From contig NC_079880.1 in the NCBI RefSeq assembly GCF_029227915.1, positions 17,070,001-17,134,000 on the forward strand: a DNA stretch of 64,000 nucleotides, written 5' to 3'. This stretch comes from Hydractinia symbiolongicarpus (taxonomy: Eukaryota > Cnidaria > Hydrozoa > Anthoathecata > Hydractiniidae). The translations under genes and the position numbers were made by a program. Within the stretch, counting starts at the first letter, position 1; each line of letters begins with the position of its first letter. The notes beneath the pieces were generated by a model. The model saw nothing but the letters and a program-made list of their open reading frames with translations. It ran no database searches and was not told where the DNA came from. Shown piece by piece: positions 1 through 11,835 of this stretch.

Positions 1-1
1 T

Positions 2-747
2 GCTGATGGTGCTTCACCAAACCGCAAATTTTTCAAAATGCACAAAGCTTTGGATGGAAACCCAGGAAAGAATGTTGTTTATAGAACTGAAAACCTTTAC
101 AGTCAAGATAAACGGTATATCTTTTTTTTGCTGATGTCCCTCATCTTATCAAAACTGCTCGTAATTGCCTCTCCAACTCAGGTGCTGGTCGTGGTACCAG
201 GTATATGTGGAATAATGGTTTATTTATTTTATGGAGTCATATATCTCAACTGTATTATGAGGATTTGGACAGTGGTTTAAAAATGCTAACTTGTCTTACA
301 TCTGATCACATTAACCTAACACCGTATTCTGTTATGAGAGTTCGTCTTGCAGCACAAGTCCTAAGTGAAACAGTTGGTTCGATTCTAAACGAATTTGGAC
401 CACCAGAAGCTGCTGGTACTGCCCAGTTTTGTGACATGATGGATAAGTTTTTTGATTGCTTGAATGTCAGAAACACTGTTGAACATACATTGAAGCGAAA
501 ACCTTTTTTAAAGCCATATGAGTCGATAGATGATGAGAGATTTGAGTGGTTGGATAATTTTCTATCGTATTTTATACAGTGGAAAGAATCCATAGATCAA
601 CGTGCAGGAAACTTTTCTAACCATGCTAAAAGTAACATGTTTGTTTCATGGCAGACACATGAAGGATTGCAAATAACAGTCCATTCCTTCAAAGAAGTTT
701 CTAAGTTTCTTCTTCAGCATGGTGTTCCATATATTCTTTTCTTATGA
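2..747 (+). pseudogene. P-element/THAP9-like transposase relic (central part)
   Basis: The reading frame entering at base 2 (ADGASPNRKF) and the frame from 205 to 747 together resemble the RNase H-like and GTP-binding insertion region of P-element/THAP9-type transposases, which cut and paste P-type DNA transposons. Recognisable stretches are PHLIKTARNCL (read across about 137-170 in the second frame), TRYMWNNG, MRVRLAAQVLSETVG, FGPPEAAGTAQFC and MMDKFFDCLNVRNT. The two parts are in different frames; the break is at the T8 run at 122-129. The N-terminal THAP zinc finger is outside the window, and the C-terminal end after residue 175 of the second ORF loses the family pattern and stops at 745-747. 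It therefore looks like a dead, truncated copy. The family assignment is by eye and fairly secure; exact boundaries are not. Confidence 0.75.
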
Positions 748-1065
748 CTATGCCTCTACAAAGATGGGCAACTTGTTTATTTTTCGTCTTAGTTCTCAAT
801 TCAACAAATTGTTGAATATCCCTTTATTTTGTCAAAATTTGACAGAAAACCAAAGTTTTTTACCCAGAAAAGTCTATATATATTTTAAAAAGCTACATGA
901 TTCGAAGCAAAACGGATTGTTTTTTACCCTCCTGTGCCACCCACACATGGGTATATCACGTGTCTTTGTAGTGCATTTGGCGCGCCGTAATGACAATTTG
1001 TCCGGCGTCCGGATAAATCGTGTTATTATAATGGCAGATTGGTTGCAGAGTAAAACAACCCGGAA
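748..1065 (+). promoter_or_regulatory. Probable MPV17 promoter and 5' UTR region with E-box and uORF
   Basis: This stretch separates the P-element relic from the MPV17 start codon. It is less AT-rich than its surroundings from about 935 to 1070 and holds a perfect palindromic E-box CACGTG at 957-962, plus CpG-containing motifs (GGCGCGCC, GGCGTCCGG) near 979-1012. An upstream ATG at 1031 opens a 15-codon ORF that overlaps the MPV17 ATG in another frame and stops at 1076-1078. If transcription begins upstream of 1031, this uORF would be expected to reduce MPV17 translation. No TATA box or mapped start site can be asserted from sequence alone. Confidence 0.4.
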
Positions 1066-1147
1066 ATGTCGATTTTAAGAAGTTTTGCTGGGTATTATAT
1101 AAAGGCAATAAGTACGCATCCATGGAAAACCACTGCTCTAGCAACAG
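1066..1147 (+). CDS. MPV17: MPV17 family protein, exon 1 (codons 1-27 plus one base)
   Basis: First coding exon of a Mpv17/PMP22-family inner mitochondrial membrane protein, joined to 15602-16077. It encodes MSILRSFAGYYIKAISTHPW followed by KTTALATG, which matches the conserved N-terminus of Mpv17 proteins (a tyrosine- and alanine-rich segment, then HPWK and a TG before the GDIIAQQ motif). The start at 1066 is chosen because it gives the family's usual N-terminal length. The exon ends in ACAG followed by the donor GTAAGT at 1148-1153, phase 1, which fits the two leading bases of exon 2 exactly. Vertebrate MPV17 forms a membrane channel-like protein needed for mitochondrial DNA maintenance; the same role here is an inference from homology. 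Confidence 0.87.
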
Positions 1148-1450
1148 GTAAGTAGTAAAATATTAAGGATGTTTAATGAGTTGGTAAATGCCTAGCTAAA
1201 TGGATATCAGTCAATCCGTCTTTTATTCCTTCAAATATATTCCTAAAGGTAGCTAGCCAGTACATTCCATCGCACATGACCTTTATATATGTATTAAAAA
1301 TCTGTATGTTAGTATTAGTATATAAATATAAAGCATATAATAGTTTTCACTATTCTGTACTTCATATTTTATCAAGTATATATATAGCTAGCTAGCTATG
1401 CTGTCTGTACACAGCTGTTTCGCTACGGTCAAACCGCGGACAAAATTAAA

Positions 1451-4034
1451 ATGGCTTCCACAATTTTTTTTGAAATTTTGTATTTGTATCATTTTTTAAG
1501 TCATATATTGAAACTTTTTTTGTATTGTTTTAATTTTACTGAAATAAAAAGGTATTAAAACGATCTACTTTTCTACTTTTTACACATATAAATATGTTAT
1601 ACATGTGTGTTATGGATTTCGAGTTATTTCGTCGAACAAAATACACAAAATTAAAAAAAACATTATTTTTGGCGAAAGTATACCATCTTTCCAACCTCGT
1701 GGCAACGCCGCGCTACTAGCTACGGACTTGACAGTTGGTATGGGGGGCCTGGAAACAAGGTTCTATCACCCCAGTACCGTGCACCGTTCGTCTCACAAAC
1801 TATAAACTACTTAAATTTTAAGTTAAAGTCTTCTTCAGGCGCTAAAAAAGAGAAGAAAAAGTTCCCAAAGTGGTGCACGGGAATTTGGTTAGTGTGATCC
1901 CTTTTCTGTCTAATTAAATAAGTATCTAAACTTCTAAGAGAGTCATAGCGATGCCATTTAATGTTTTGTTAGGTATGGTTTTTCTCAAAAAAATTATGGC
2001 GGCGTGGTGTTTACCTTGGACTTGATTGCTCGACTCAGGAATCCTGGTTCAAAACCGGAATTTTTTGAAAATGCTGGAATAAGCGAGACAAGTGTCTTTG
2101 CAATTTTTTAGCTAGCTAAAGTTTGGCAGAACACGAGGTAAGGGACAAAACAGTAAACTACTTTATTTTGCAGTGATTTTATTATTATTTTTGTGCTATT
2201 AGCGCACCCTTAAGTTTAAGAAATTGTTTTACAGCTTGTAAAACTTTAAGCGTGGCTAATTGTTATCTTTTTTAATCTTGCTTCTCCTGTTTTATATTTT
2301 TCTGTAAAGAGTAGCTATTTTTTGGTCCTACAGTTTTGCATTTTGTAGCTAAGTAACTTAATACTTCTTTTTTATATTTAGTTAAGAATTTGGTGGGCTT
2401 TCTCAAGATGAAATTGTTGAATTCAAAGATGTTTTTAGCTACCTAGCTAGCTAATCTTGGCTTTATCACAAGATTGGGTGCTATTTTACACAATTTATAA
2501 AGAAACACAAAATGATTGCTTTGTATATATTTAATGTATATAATAAATAAACTATTTATGCACAACTTGAGATATTTTCTAGCATGATAAACTGGAATGT
2601 TAAAACTGTCGACTCTGAATGACGTTTTATTTAATGTATGATGTCACATATTTGGCCCGAAAACCCTTAGGACCAAAAGTGACCCTTTGGACAATTTCGG
2701 ACAGATAAACATTACATCTACATCATCTTTAATGGCCTCAGAATCCAAAGTAATGTTTTTTATTCAGTTAATAAACAAATTTAAAGCATCCATTCAGGCT
2801 CTAAAGGCAGTTTTTCACATAATTTCTCACATTAGGCCCATACATACATTAAATAAAACGTCATTCAGAGTCGACAGTTTCAACATTCCAGTTTATCATG
2901 CTAGTAGAAAATATCTCAAGTTGTGCATAAATAGTTTATTTATTATATACATTAAATATATACAAAGCAATCATTTTGTGTTTCTTTATAAATTGTATAA
3001 AATAGCACCCAATTTTGTGATAAAGCCAAGATTAGCTAGCTAGCTAGCCATAAACATCTTTGATTTCAACATTTTCATCTTGAGAAAGCCCACTAAAGTC
3101 TTAACTAAATATAAAAAAGAAGTATTAAGTGACTTAGCTACAAAACACAATGCAAAATGCAAAACTGTAGGACCAAAAAATAGCTACTCTTTACAGAAAA
3201 ACACAAAACAGAAGAAAAAAGATTAAAAAAGATAACAATTAGCCACATTTGAAGTTTTACAAGCTATAGAACAATTTCTTAAAATCAATGGTGATCTTAT
3301 AGCAAAAAAATAATATTAAAATCCCTGCAAAATAAAGTAGTTTACTGTTTCGTCCCTTACCTCATGCTCTGCCAAACTTTAGCTAGCTTCAAAATTGATA
3401 AGACACCGTTGTCTCGCTTATTCCAACATTTTTTAAAAAAAACGGTTTCGGACTAGGATTCCCGGGTCGAGCAATCAAGTCAAATGTGAACACCGGGTTG
3501 CTGTAATTTTGCTGGGAAAAACCATATCTACCAAAACATTAAACGCCATCACTGTGACTTGCTTAGAAGTTTAGATAATTATTTAATTAGACAGAAAAGG
3601 GATCACACTACATCAAATCGCCGTGCACCACTTTGGCAACTTTTCCCCTTCTTTTTTAGCGCCTAAAAAAGACTTTAACTTAAAATTTAAGTAGCTTATA
3701 GTTTGCGAGACGAACGGTGCACGGTACCAGTCAATAGAACCATGTTTCCAGCCCCCTGATACCAATTTTCAAGTACGTAGCTAGTATCGCGGCGTTGGCA
3801 CAAGGTTGGAAAGATGGTATACTTTCGCCAAAAATAATGTTTTTTTTAGTTTTTTGTGTTTTGTTCGACGAAATAACTTGAAATTTATAACACACATGTA
3901 TAACATATTTATATATTTAAAAAGCAGAAAAGTAGATTGTTTTAATACTTTTCAATTCAGTAAAATTAAAACAATACAAAAAAAGTTTCAATAACTTAAA
4001 AATACAAAATTTCCAAAAAAATTGTGGAAGCCAT
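1451..4034. mobile_element. 2.6-kb foldback (long inverted-repeat) element
   Basis: The left arm (1451-2640) and right arm (2843-4034) are imperfect reverse complements of each other along about 1.19 kb each, leaving a loop of roughly 200 bases. The outermost paired bases are ATGGCTTCCACAA at 1451 and TTGTGGAAGCCAT ending at 4034. The innermost are AATGTATG ending at 2640 and CATACATT from 2843. Small indels and substitutions are scattered through both arms, so it is not an assembly mirror. There is no convincing protein; the ORFs at 1605, 2687 and 3806 are by-products. The layout fits a Foldback-type or large non-autonomous TIR transposon. I could not define a target-site duplication, and the superfamily is unknown. 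Confidence 0.85.
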
Positions 4035-4263
4035 AAATAATAATTAATAATAATAAATATTTGAAGTGGCTAGCCCAGAAAATCACAAAAACCTATAGTT
4101 AGTGGATTGTTTCAAATGGGGGCCACTAGAACAAAAAAGAAACAAAAAATGATAAACCTTAGACTGCCTCAGCTCAATCAAACATAGTAACATTTATAAT
4201 CTGTGAAAATTAAAAAGAAAAAGAATAAAAAACAAAAATTAAAAAGTTAAAAAGTGATCTCCA
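4035..4263. other. 3' UTR-like tail of the adjacent minus-strand LINE
   Basis: AT-rich, without an ORF. It lies directly downstream (in the minus sense) of the reverse transcriptase stop at 4264 and ends at the foldback edge, so it is most simply the LINE's 3' UTR. I see no poly(A) or microsatellite tail that would fix the LINE's 3' end. Confidence 0.4.
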
Positions 4264-7190
4264 TTAGAATTTGCCAAATACATTAGAGATGGAAGTCTTA
4301 AACGAAAGCAGACTTCCATCACAGGTCACTTGGTCTGGAAGATTATTCCACACTTTTGCAGCTCTAAATGGGAAGGCTTTTTTGCCAAATTCTGTGTTGA
4401 CCAAGGGAAGTGTGAACCTGTTTTTTGAAGCTCCTCTTGTTTGATGATTGTGACAGTTTTTTGTCAAAAGGAATTTTGAGCGCATGTAATCAGGAGCAAT
4501 GTGATTCATGGCTTTGAAAACTAATATGGCATCGTTTTTGATGAGTAAATTATTCATTGAATATTCCTTCTCTTTCCCAAGAAAGGTACGGACACATTTT
4601 AATCGTTTTTCTAGTTTTCCCAATCTACCTTGGGTGGCACAAGCCCATGCAGAGGAGCAGTAGTTGAAATATGGCATGACAAGTGCATTAATTAAAAGGT
4701 TTTTTGTGTGAGGTGTTAAACAGGATGCAATGATTCTAATTTTAGAATATTTAATTAGTATTTTTCTATTTATGTCATTAATGTGCTTTTCCCATTGCAT
4801 TTTTTGATCAAATGTTATCCCAAGATATTTAACTTTTTCGCTCCTCTTCAAAGGAATACCCATATAGTTAATAGTTTTGTTCTCAACTTTTTTTAACTGG
4901 CTGTGGTTGCCGAAAAAGATTGTTTCAGTTTTGTCTGTATTAATAGTCATTTTGTTATTATTCAGCCAGAGGTCGACTTGCGAAAGTTCTAAGTCGACCT
5001 GGGAGACAAGGGTATCCAAGTTTTTATTAGACGAAATAATTATTGTATCATCTGCATATAGATGGTGGTAGTTTGAATTGATGACAGATTTTAAGTCATC
5101 AATATACAAAAGAAAGAGCAGGAGCCCCAACACAGATCCCCGCGGCACCCCAAAAGCGTCTTCATGAAGAAGATCTGATCCTGTGTCGTTTACAAGAGTC
5201 AGCTGCATTCGGCCCGTTAAGTAGGACTCGAACCAGTCAAAGGCAGCATCTCTGATGCCAAAACACCATAGTTTTTTTAACAAAATTTTATGATCAACAG
5301 TGTCAAAAGCTTTTTTAAGGTCAATGAGCACAGCACAAACAAAGTTATGTTGGTCGAGCTCAGTAAGAATAAAATCAGAGACATCGACTACTGCAGTTTC
5401 TGTGGAAAAGAGTTTTCGAAATCCGGAGTGTCTGTCATTCAGGAAGTTGTGCTCAGAAATAAAATGAGACATTTGCTCATGCACTAACTTTTCAAAAATT
5501 TTCATAGGAATTGGCAAAATGGAGATAGGCCGATAATTAGTAGGATCTGTTTTATTGCCACTTTTAAAAATAGGAGAGACCCTTTTAGTCTTCCAACATT
5601 TAGGTACATAATTAGTAAATAAAGATTTGTTGAAAAGACTTATAAATAAATACTTAAAACTGACGAACCTGCTTTTAGCAGTCGTGAACCAATTCCGTCC
5701 AAGCCTGTAGCTTTATTAAGTTTTAGTGAAATAATTATTTTTTCGACACTTTTGGTCTCAATACGAGCCCACCGAAAATCGTGTCTGCTGGATTAACATT
5801 AGTAGTGTCAGAAGAAAATTTAGAGGCTAGTTTGGCACCAACACTGACAAAAAATGAATTGAATGTGTTGGAAATTTCTTTTGGGTGAGAAGTTTCTGTA
5901 CCATCGTTTTGGACTACTCGTTTTATCGAGGTAGTATTGCCTGACTTATCAGGAACCAGTTTTTTTAGGGTTTTCCGTTTTGGCAAAACGTCATTATAGT
6001 ACTCGTTTTTAAGTCGATTTTTGAGACCTATTACCTGGTTCCTTTTTTGTTTGAAAGCTTCCTGGTCTATGATGGATTTTGTTTTTGATGCTTTCTGTTT
6101 CAAGAAGTCTCTTTCTTTGATGGCTATTATTAATTCATCAGTGACCCATGCCTCAGCACGGCCAGAAAATCTATGTGTTTTGAAAGGGGCATGTTTGTCA
6201 GCCACTGTTTTAACAGTTTTATTCAGTTTCTCACATGCTTCATCAAGGTCATCATAATTATTAAAATATGACCAGTCTAAATTCCTGAGGCCCTTCAGAA
6301 AAGCCTCTTCACTGAAGTTCTTGTAGCTACGAACCTTGCATGTTTTAGGTTCAAATTTTGGCCTTTTGAATTTTCTGATCACATAAACTAAATTGTGATC
6401 ACTGATGCCTAAATCCATGACACCAGTTTTAGAAATACAAGAACTGTTAGAAAGTATCAAGTCTATAAGAGTGCTACTATTTTCAGTAACACGAGTTGGC
6501 TCCGTAATATGTTGTTTTAGGAAAAGAGTGGAGCATAATTCCTTTATTTTGGAGGAAAGAGCATATTTTGAAAGCATGTTACAGTTAAAATCTCCCAAGA
6601 TAAAAACTTCTTTTTCTTTTGGGAGCTTGTTAAAACACTGTTTAAAATGAGTACACAGGTTTTCGGTACTCTGCAAATCACTACCTCCAGGTGGCCTGTA
6701 AACCCCACACACGTAAATAGGTTTAGTTTTTTTCAGGCACACTTTCACCCATAGTGATTCAACATTTTCGAATTAAAGGTGTTTCAAAAGGTGGCTATCC
6801 AAGTTTTCATTAACAAAAATTAGAACACCCCCACCTCGTCTATTCCGATCATTCCTATAACAAAAATAGCCATCAATTTTAATGTCATTGTCAGTGATGG
6901 TGTCATCAATTTTGGTTTCACAGATGGAGAATACATCAAGTTTTGTTTGATGTAGCAGAAGTTTAACATAGTCTAGTTTGGATGACAGACCATTAATGTT
7001 GAGATGGGCCATTTTTAAGCCCTTCCCATTTCTGATTGCCTCAAAATCAAAGTTTTCATCAATAGTAATATTGATGTTGTCCGGAATTTCGTCACCAAAT
7101 GACTCCTCATTAGCAAAGGGCAAATTACGAGAAAGACAGGGACTGCAAACGAAAAACAGTTTATCTTCAGGAGTCTTCATAAATTGTTGA
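4264..7190 (-). pseudogene. CR1/L2-like non-LTR retrotransposon (endonuclease + reverse transcriptase), decayed
   Basis: Read on the minus strand. The apurinic-type endonuclease occupies 7180-5735 with MAHLNINGLSSKL, ICETKIDD, RRGGGVLIFVNENL, ILGDFNCN, LIDLILS and GISDHNLVY. The reverse transcriptase occupies about 5645-4264 with TNYRPISILP, CAVLIDLKKAFDTVDHKIL, GVPRGSVLGLLLFLLYIDDL and the catalytic LYADDTIII. The element would copy its RNA into DNA at a nicked target. Lesions: an in-frame TAA at 6773-6775 in the endonuclease, a frameshift near 5745-5770 just before the RT domain, and another near 5640-5650. The protein upstream of the endonuclease is missing, so the copy is 5'-truncated. 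The CR1/L2 (Jockey superfamily) label is by motif resemblance; the exact clade is uncertain. Confidence 0.85.
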
Positions 7191-7285
7191 TATTTTTTGT
7201 TATTACTTGTGGGGCAAACAGATATTTAAATTAAATTAAATTACGGAGAGTCGAACGGCCGCTAATAATAATATTTAATAAACCT

Positions 7286-9472
7286 TATCATCATCATCAT
7301 CATTCTCGGCTTAACGTCTGTTTTCCATGCTAGCATGGGTTGGACAGGGTATATTAATGACCCTCTTCCAATCTGATCTAGACTGTGTTAGATCTAAACT
7401 CAACTCCCTCTGTATCAACCTGTTCTGAACTCCATCGACAGCGCTTCTAAGACTAGAATAAACAACAGAGGACTAAGTACAGAACCCTGATGTACACCAA
7501 CATTTACACTAAATTCATCACTAAGTGAATCGTTAATCCTGACACGACTTCTAGCATTGCTGTACATAGACTGTACCATCGTAACAGCCACTCATCCACA
7601 CCTAATTTTCTCATAGCCCACCAAATAACTTTACGTGGCACTCTATCAAAAGCTTTCTCTAAGTCTACAAAGGCAAAATAGAGATTCTTTCTCTTTCCTA
7701 AATACTTTTCCTGAAGCTGTCTGAGTAAAAATATTGCATCTGTAGTGCCACGCCCTGGAACAAAACCAAATTGCATCTTATCTATGTCAATTCTTTCTCT
7801 AATTAACTTATCAATCACTCTTTCAATAACTTTCATTACTTGATCAACCAACTTCAAACCTCTATAGTTACCCCTTTCTAATGCATCACCCTTGCCCTTA
7901 AAACAATTCACTATTACACTTGACTGCCACTCACTCGGAATAGCACCATCCTTTATAATCTGGTTAGCAAGACTTGTAATAAGCTTAACTCCAATATATC
8001 CAGATGCTTTTACCATCTCTGCAACAATACCTGATACTCCTGCAGCCTTGCCAATCTTCAATTTCCTAATAGCCTCCACTACCCATTCTGTCTTGATCTG
8101 CATAGCTGGCCCTTCTACAACATCATCATCAGACATATTATCCTTGTCCCAATCAAACTCAGTGTTAAGCAACCTCTGATAATGGTTCTTCCAAGCTACC
8201 CTTTTCTCCTCCTTTGTGCTAGCCAAAACACCTTCATCATTACGTATACACTTCTCACCTACAACATCTTGATTAGTCTTCTTCATTTGCTTTGCTATCT
8301 TGAATACCTCATTGCGCTGGTCTTCCCTTCTTAACACATCTGCAAATCTGTTTCTCTCTGCTTCTGATTTTGCCTTATACACTGCTGTACGAGCGCGACG
8401 CTTAGCTTCTAAGTAAATATTTTTACTACCACCTGACTTCCACTCTTTCCAAAGTTTCCTCTTTTCCTTTATACACTGGTCAACCTCATTATTCCACCAC
8501 CAGGTCTGTCTATGTGTAGCTGGTCCTTTCGTCCACCCACAGGTATCATCAGAAGATTCTAGAAGACAATTCTTCAAAGTAGTCCAAGTACTTTCAACAT
8601 TGTCACTATCACATTGACCATTGTGGGCTAACTGCTGAACTTTTGCACTAAATTGTCTTGCTACAATCTCTTCCTTCAGCTTCCAGACTTTTTGACGGGG
8701 CCTGTACTTTCCCTTGGCTTCTTTAACACTCTTTAAGATAATATCACAAACCAGCAACCTATGCTGGGAAACACACTCTTCCCCCGATATAACTTTCACG
8801 TCCTTCACCACTTTCTTGTCTGACTTTCTAACCAGGAAGTAATCTATCTGTGTCTTACAACCACCTGACTCATATGTTATCAGCCTACTCTGTCTCTTAC
8901 TGAATGATGTGTTGCAAACCACCATGTCTGTTGCCATTCCAAACTCAAGCAATCTCTCCCCTTCCTTATTTCTGCTCCCAAATCCATAGCCTCCATGCAC
9001 ACCTCTATAACCTTCAGATAACTTTCCAACATGACCATTAAAGTCGCCGCCCACCATGACAAGTTCAGTGTCTCCAAACTTTGATGTGACTGCTATTAAC
9101 TCATCATAAAACTTATCTTTATCTTCCTCACTGAGTCCACACTGTGGAGCATAAACTGACAGAAAAGTGACAATCCTATTACCTATCAAAAACTTTATCA
9201 CTATAATACGACTATTAACACGCATAACATCTATTTCTTTTTCTACCCACTTCTCTGCAACGAATATGCCAACTCCTCCATATCCATCACTATTACCAAT
9301 CCAAAAAAGCTTATACCTTGCCCTCCTACCTTCCACAAATCTCACTGAAGCTCCTCTCCACCTGACTTCCTGAACACAACACATACCAACAGATCTACGT
9401 TCTAACATTTCAACTACTTCACCTGCTCTACCTCTCAGAGTACCAACGTTTACACTAGCCATCCTCAACCTT
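7286..9472 (-). pseudogene. RTE-type LINE copy A, 5'-truncated with an internal deletion
   Basis: A long minus-strand ORF runs from the ATG at 9462 to 7504. It carries an endonuclease (MASVNVGTLRG, MVGGDFNGHVG, TQIDYFLVR) and the start of the reverse transcriptase (YFAFVDLEKAFDRVPRKV). It is nearly identical to copy B at 39331-42522. Differences seen by direct comparison: one base is missing near 7588 (CTGTTACG against CTAGTTACG), shifting the frame after residue 630. About 883 bp, including the YADD active site and the C-terminal zinc finger, is deleted between the equivalents of 41534 and 42418, with TTG shared at the junction (near 7425-7430). The 5' end stops just before the ATG at about 9472, typical of incomplete reverse transcription. 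The 3' end is an (ATC)n tract at 7286-7303 next to the palindrome CCATGCTAGCATGG. Confidence 0.88.
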
Positions 9473-10510
9473 TTTTTATAAAATCAATTAAAATATTAGA
9501 AAAAATAAAAATAAATCAAAACAACCTTTTACTGTTAAAATCTCTCACCTGGTATTTTGTTACCACATTTGTACCGTTTATAACGCTAACGCAGGTGTCT
9601 TCGCATTTCCTTTTAATCGAGAAGTAATTTCCGTTTTATACCTCGCACAAACTTTACACCAAACATAGTTCATCAATATCTTTTTCCTCTGTCTTCCAAC
9701 CATGAATATCTGATTTACCCCTACTTTCAAAAGTTTTTAATTCAACTTTATTTCCTTTCGTTCTTTTTTCAGACATTTTAAAAAAATATTTATAGCGCTG
9801 ATATAATCTCCACATTAACCCAAACTGAACAAACAAAATAAAATATCGACGATCCCATCATTAACTTAATGTTGTCATTGGTTTGCAAAATTTGAAAGGA
9901 AAAAGAAAAATTCTTCAAAAGATAGCGGCCACACACGAGGTCGTTAGCGACCTATATCTGTTCTGCATAATACCCCTTGGTCGGCAAAAAGAAAGAATGA
10001 AAGCAAATGGTAGCAATTAAATTCACATTATCAACATTTGGTAAAGACTGCTCACGTGCGATCTATTGTGAGTTCAGTAAAAGAATGATCGTTTAGAGTT
10101 TAGTAAAAGAATGATCGTTTATTTTTAAGGTTTTTTTAATAAATTTTCTTTGTTATAAATACAATAATTTTTAATTACAGCAACTTTTTGCGCATGCGAT
10201 GAATCGCACGGCTAAACAAATCTGCACGTGTGTGGGGGCGTGCGCGTGCGATCGCACGCCTCTCACGAAATGGCCTGGTGAAGATTCTTCTTCGTGCCTT
10301 TTTATGTAAATACTTTTAGTAGAAGTAGTATATATATATTTTATTTTATTTATACGCGGCTTGAAAGCCTTTTTGGTTGTTTTCATGTATGAATTTTTAA
10401 ATGTACAGACTATTGTTAAAGTAAATACATTCTTACTTACTTACTTAAAATAAAATGTTAGCTGGCTAATAGTCTGATCAATATCCGAAAATGGATATTT
10501 CAATTATATT
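9473..10510. other. Intronic stretch without recognisable gene
   Basis: No convincing coding region. The only compositional change is a CpG- and GC-richer patch at about 10185-10275 with purine-pyrimidine alternation (GCGTGCGCGTGCG). It is spanned by a minus-strand ORF of 71 codons that matches nothing I recognise. A direct duplication of GTTTAGTAAAAGAATGATCG-like sequence occurs near 10070-10120. Confidence 0.4.
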
Positions 10511-11835
10511 CAAATGTGGATATATGTGATGCTCTCTAGGAAAATTGACCGCTTCTATTTTTAATTCATATTTTTAAAACAATAGAATTGCGTGTTTCGT
10601 ATTTTCAAAAATACGAATTGCGTATTTAAAAATACGCGTATTTTTTTAAAAAAAACGTATTTCGTATTTTCAAAAAATAAGAAATGCATATTAAAAAATA
10701 TGCGTATTTTTAAATATATACGAATTTCGTATTTTTAAAAATAAGAAATTCGTATTAAAAATACGCTGTAGATTTAAAATCCAAAGACATAAAGAAAGTA
10801 ATGTCTGGTTAGGGTTTGTTTCATTTTTGATACGAATTGAAAGTTGCTGTATTTCACTCATGTCCAGAAAACATCCCTGCGAAGCTTTAAAGTTGCCGTT
10901 TTCCATTCTAAAATGACGAGAAAAAGTCAATGCGAATCCTCAAATTTGGCGATTTCTTTCTAAAATGACGAGAAAACGTCCCTGCGAAGCTACAAAGTTG
11001 CAGTATTTCTTTCTAAAATGACAAGAAAACGTCCCTGCAAAGCTTCAAAGTTGTCTTATTTCTTTTTATAACGACGAGAAAACGTCCCTGCGAAGCTTCA
11101 AAGTTGCCGTATTTCTTTCTAAAATGACGAGTAAACGTCCCTGCGAAGCCTCAAAGTTGCCATATTTCTTTCTAAAATGATGAGAAAACGTCCATGCGAA
11201 CCTTTAAAATTGCCATATTTCTCTCTAAAATGATGAGAAAAAGTCCATGCGAAGCTCTAAAGTTGCTGTATTTCATTCCAAAATGAAGAAAAAACATTCC
11301 TGCGAAGCTTCAAAGTTGCCATATTTCATTCTAAAATGACGAAAAAACATTCCTGCGTAGCTTCAAAATTGCTGTATTTCATTCTAAAATGACGAGAAAA
11401 CGTCCCTGTGAAATCATTGAGCCAATTAAAAACCTATTAAAAACAAACTTGTAAAATTGAGCAATTGTTCTACAATTTATTCAACCACTCACTTGATACA
11501 CATAACATTTCTAAAAATACTAAATTCTATTTTTAAAATTAGAATTTTGTATGTTCTATATTTAAAAATAGAATTTCGTATTTTTTATTTTTAAAAAATA
11601 CGAAATTCGTATTTCGTATTTTTCAAAAATACGAAATACGAATTTCGTATTTTTAAAAATAGAATTTCGTATTTTTTTAAAAAAACGAAAATACGTATTT
11701 CGTATTTTTAAAAATACGCGTATTTTGAAATACGAAATCCGTATTTTTTAATACAAAATTTTCGTATTTAGTATTTTTAAATACGGAAAGAGAAGTGGTC
11801 GATTTTTCTAGAGAGCATCACATATGTCCAGATTT
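10511..11835. mobile_element. Non-autonomous TIR element with AT-rich hairpin arms and central minisatellite
   Basis: The two ends are inverted copies of each other over about 40 bases: TGGATATATGTGATGCTCTC from 10517 and its complement ending at about 11830. They differ at a few positions. Inside each end lies a domain (10580-10770 and 11500-11790) built from repeated TACGAAAT / AAAATACG words that can fold into many hairpins. The middle is a tandem array of a 53-bp unit, annotated separately. There is no transposase. This is the architecture of a large MITE; the superfamily cannot be named from the termini alone, and no clear target-site duplication was found. Confidence 0.75.
10840..11415. 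repeat. Minisatellite, 53-bp unit, about 11 copies
   Basis: Successive occurrences of CGTCCCTGCGAAGC-like sequence start near 10871, 10925, 10978, 11031, 11084, 11137, 11190, 11243, 11296, 11349 and 11402, a spacing of 53 bp. Each unit also contains CAAAGTTGCCGTATTTC and TCTAAAATGACGAG. Copies differ by a few substitutions and keep their length. The period is not a multiple of three, which argues against coding. Confidence 0.9.

Noticed and set aside
1605-3994. ORFs in the foldback arms
   Set aside because: None resembles a protein family; the equivalent positions in the opposite arm are disrupted, so there is no conserved coding.
7892-9373. Plus-strand ORFs of 68-95 codons within RTE copy A, repeated at 39576-41684
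   Set aside because: They are antisense shadows of the RTE coding sequence and recur only because the two copies are nearly identical.
10171-10386. 71-codon minus-strand ORF across the CpG-rich patch
   Set aside because: No recognisable motif, splice context or conservation signal.
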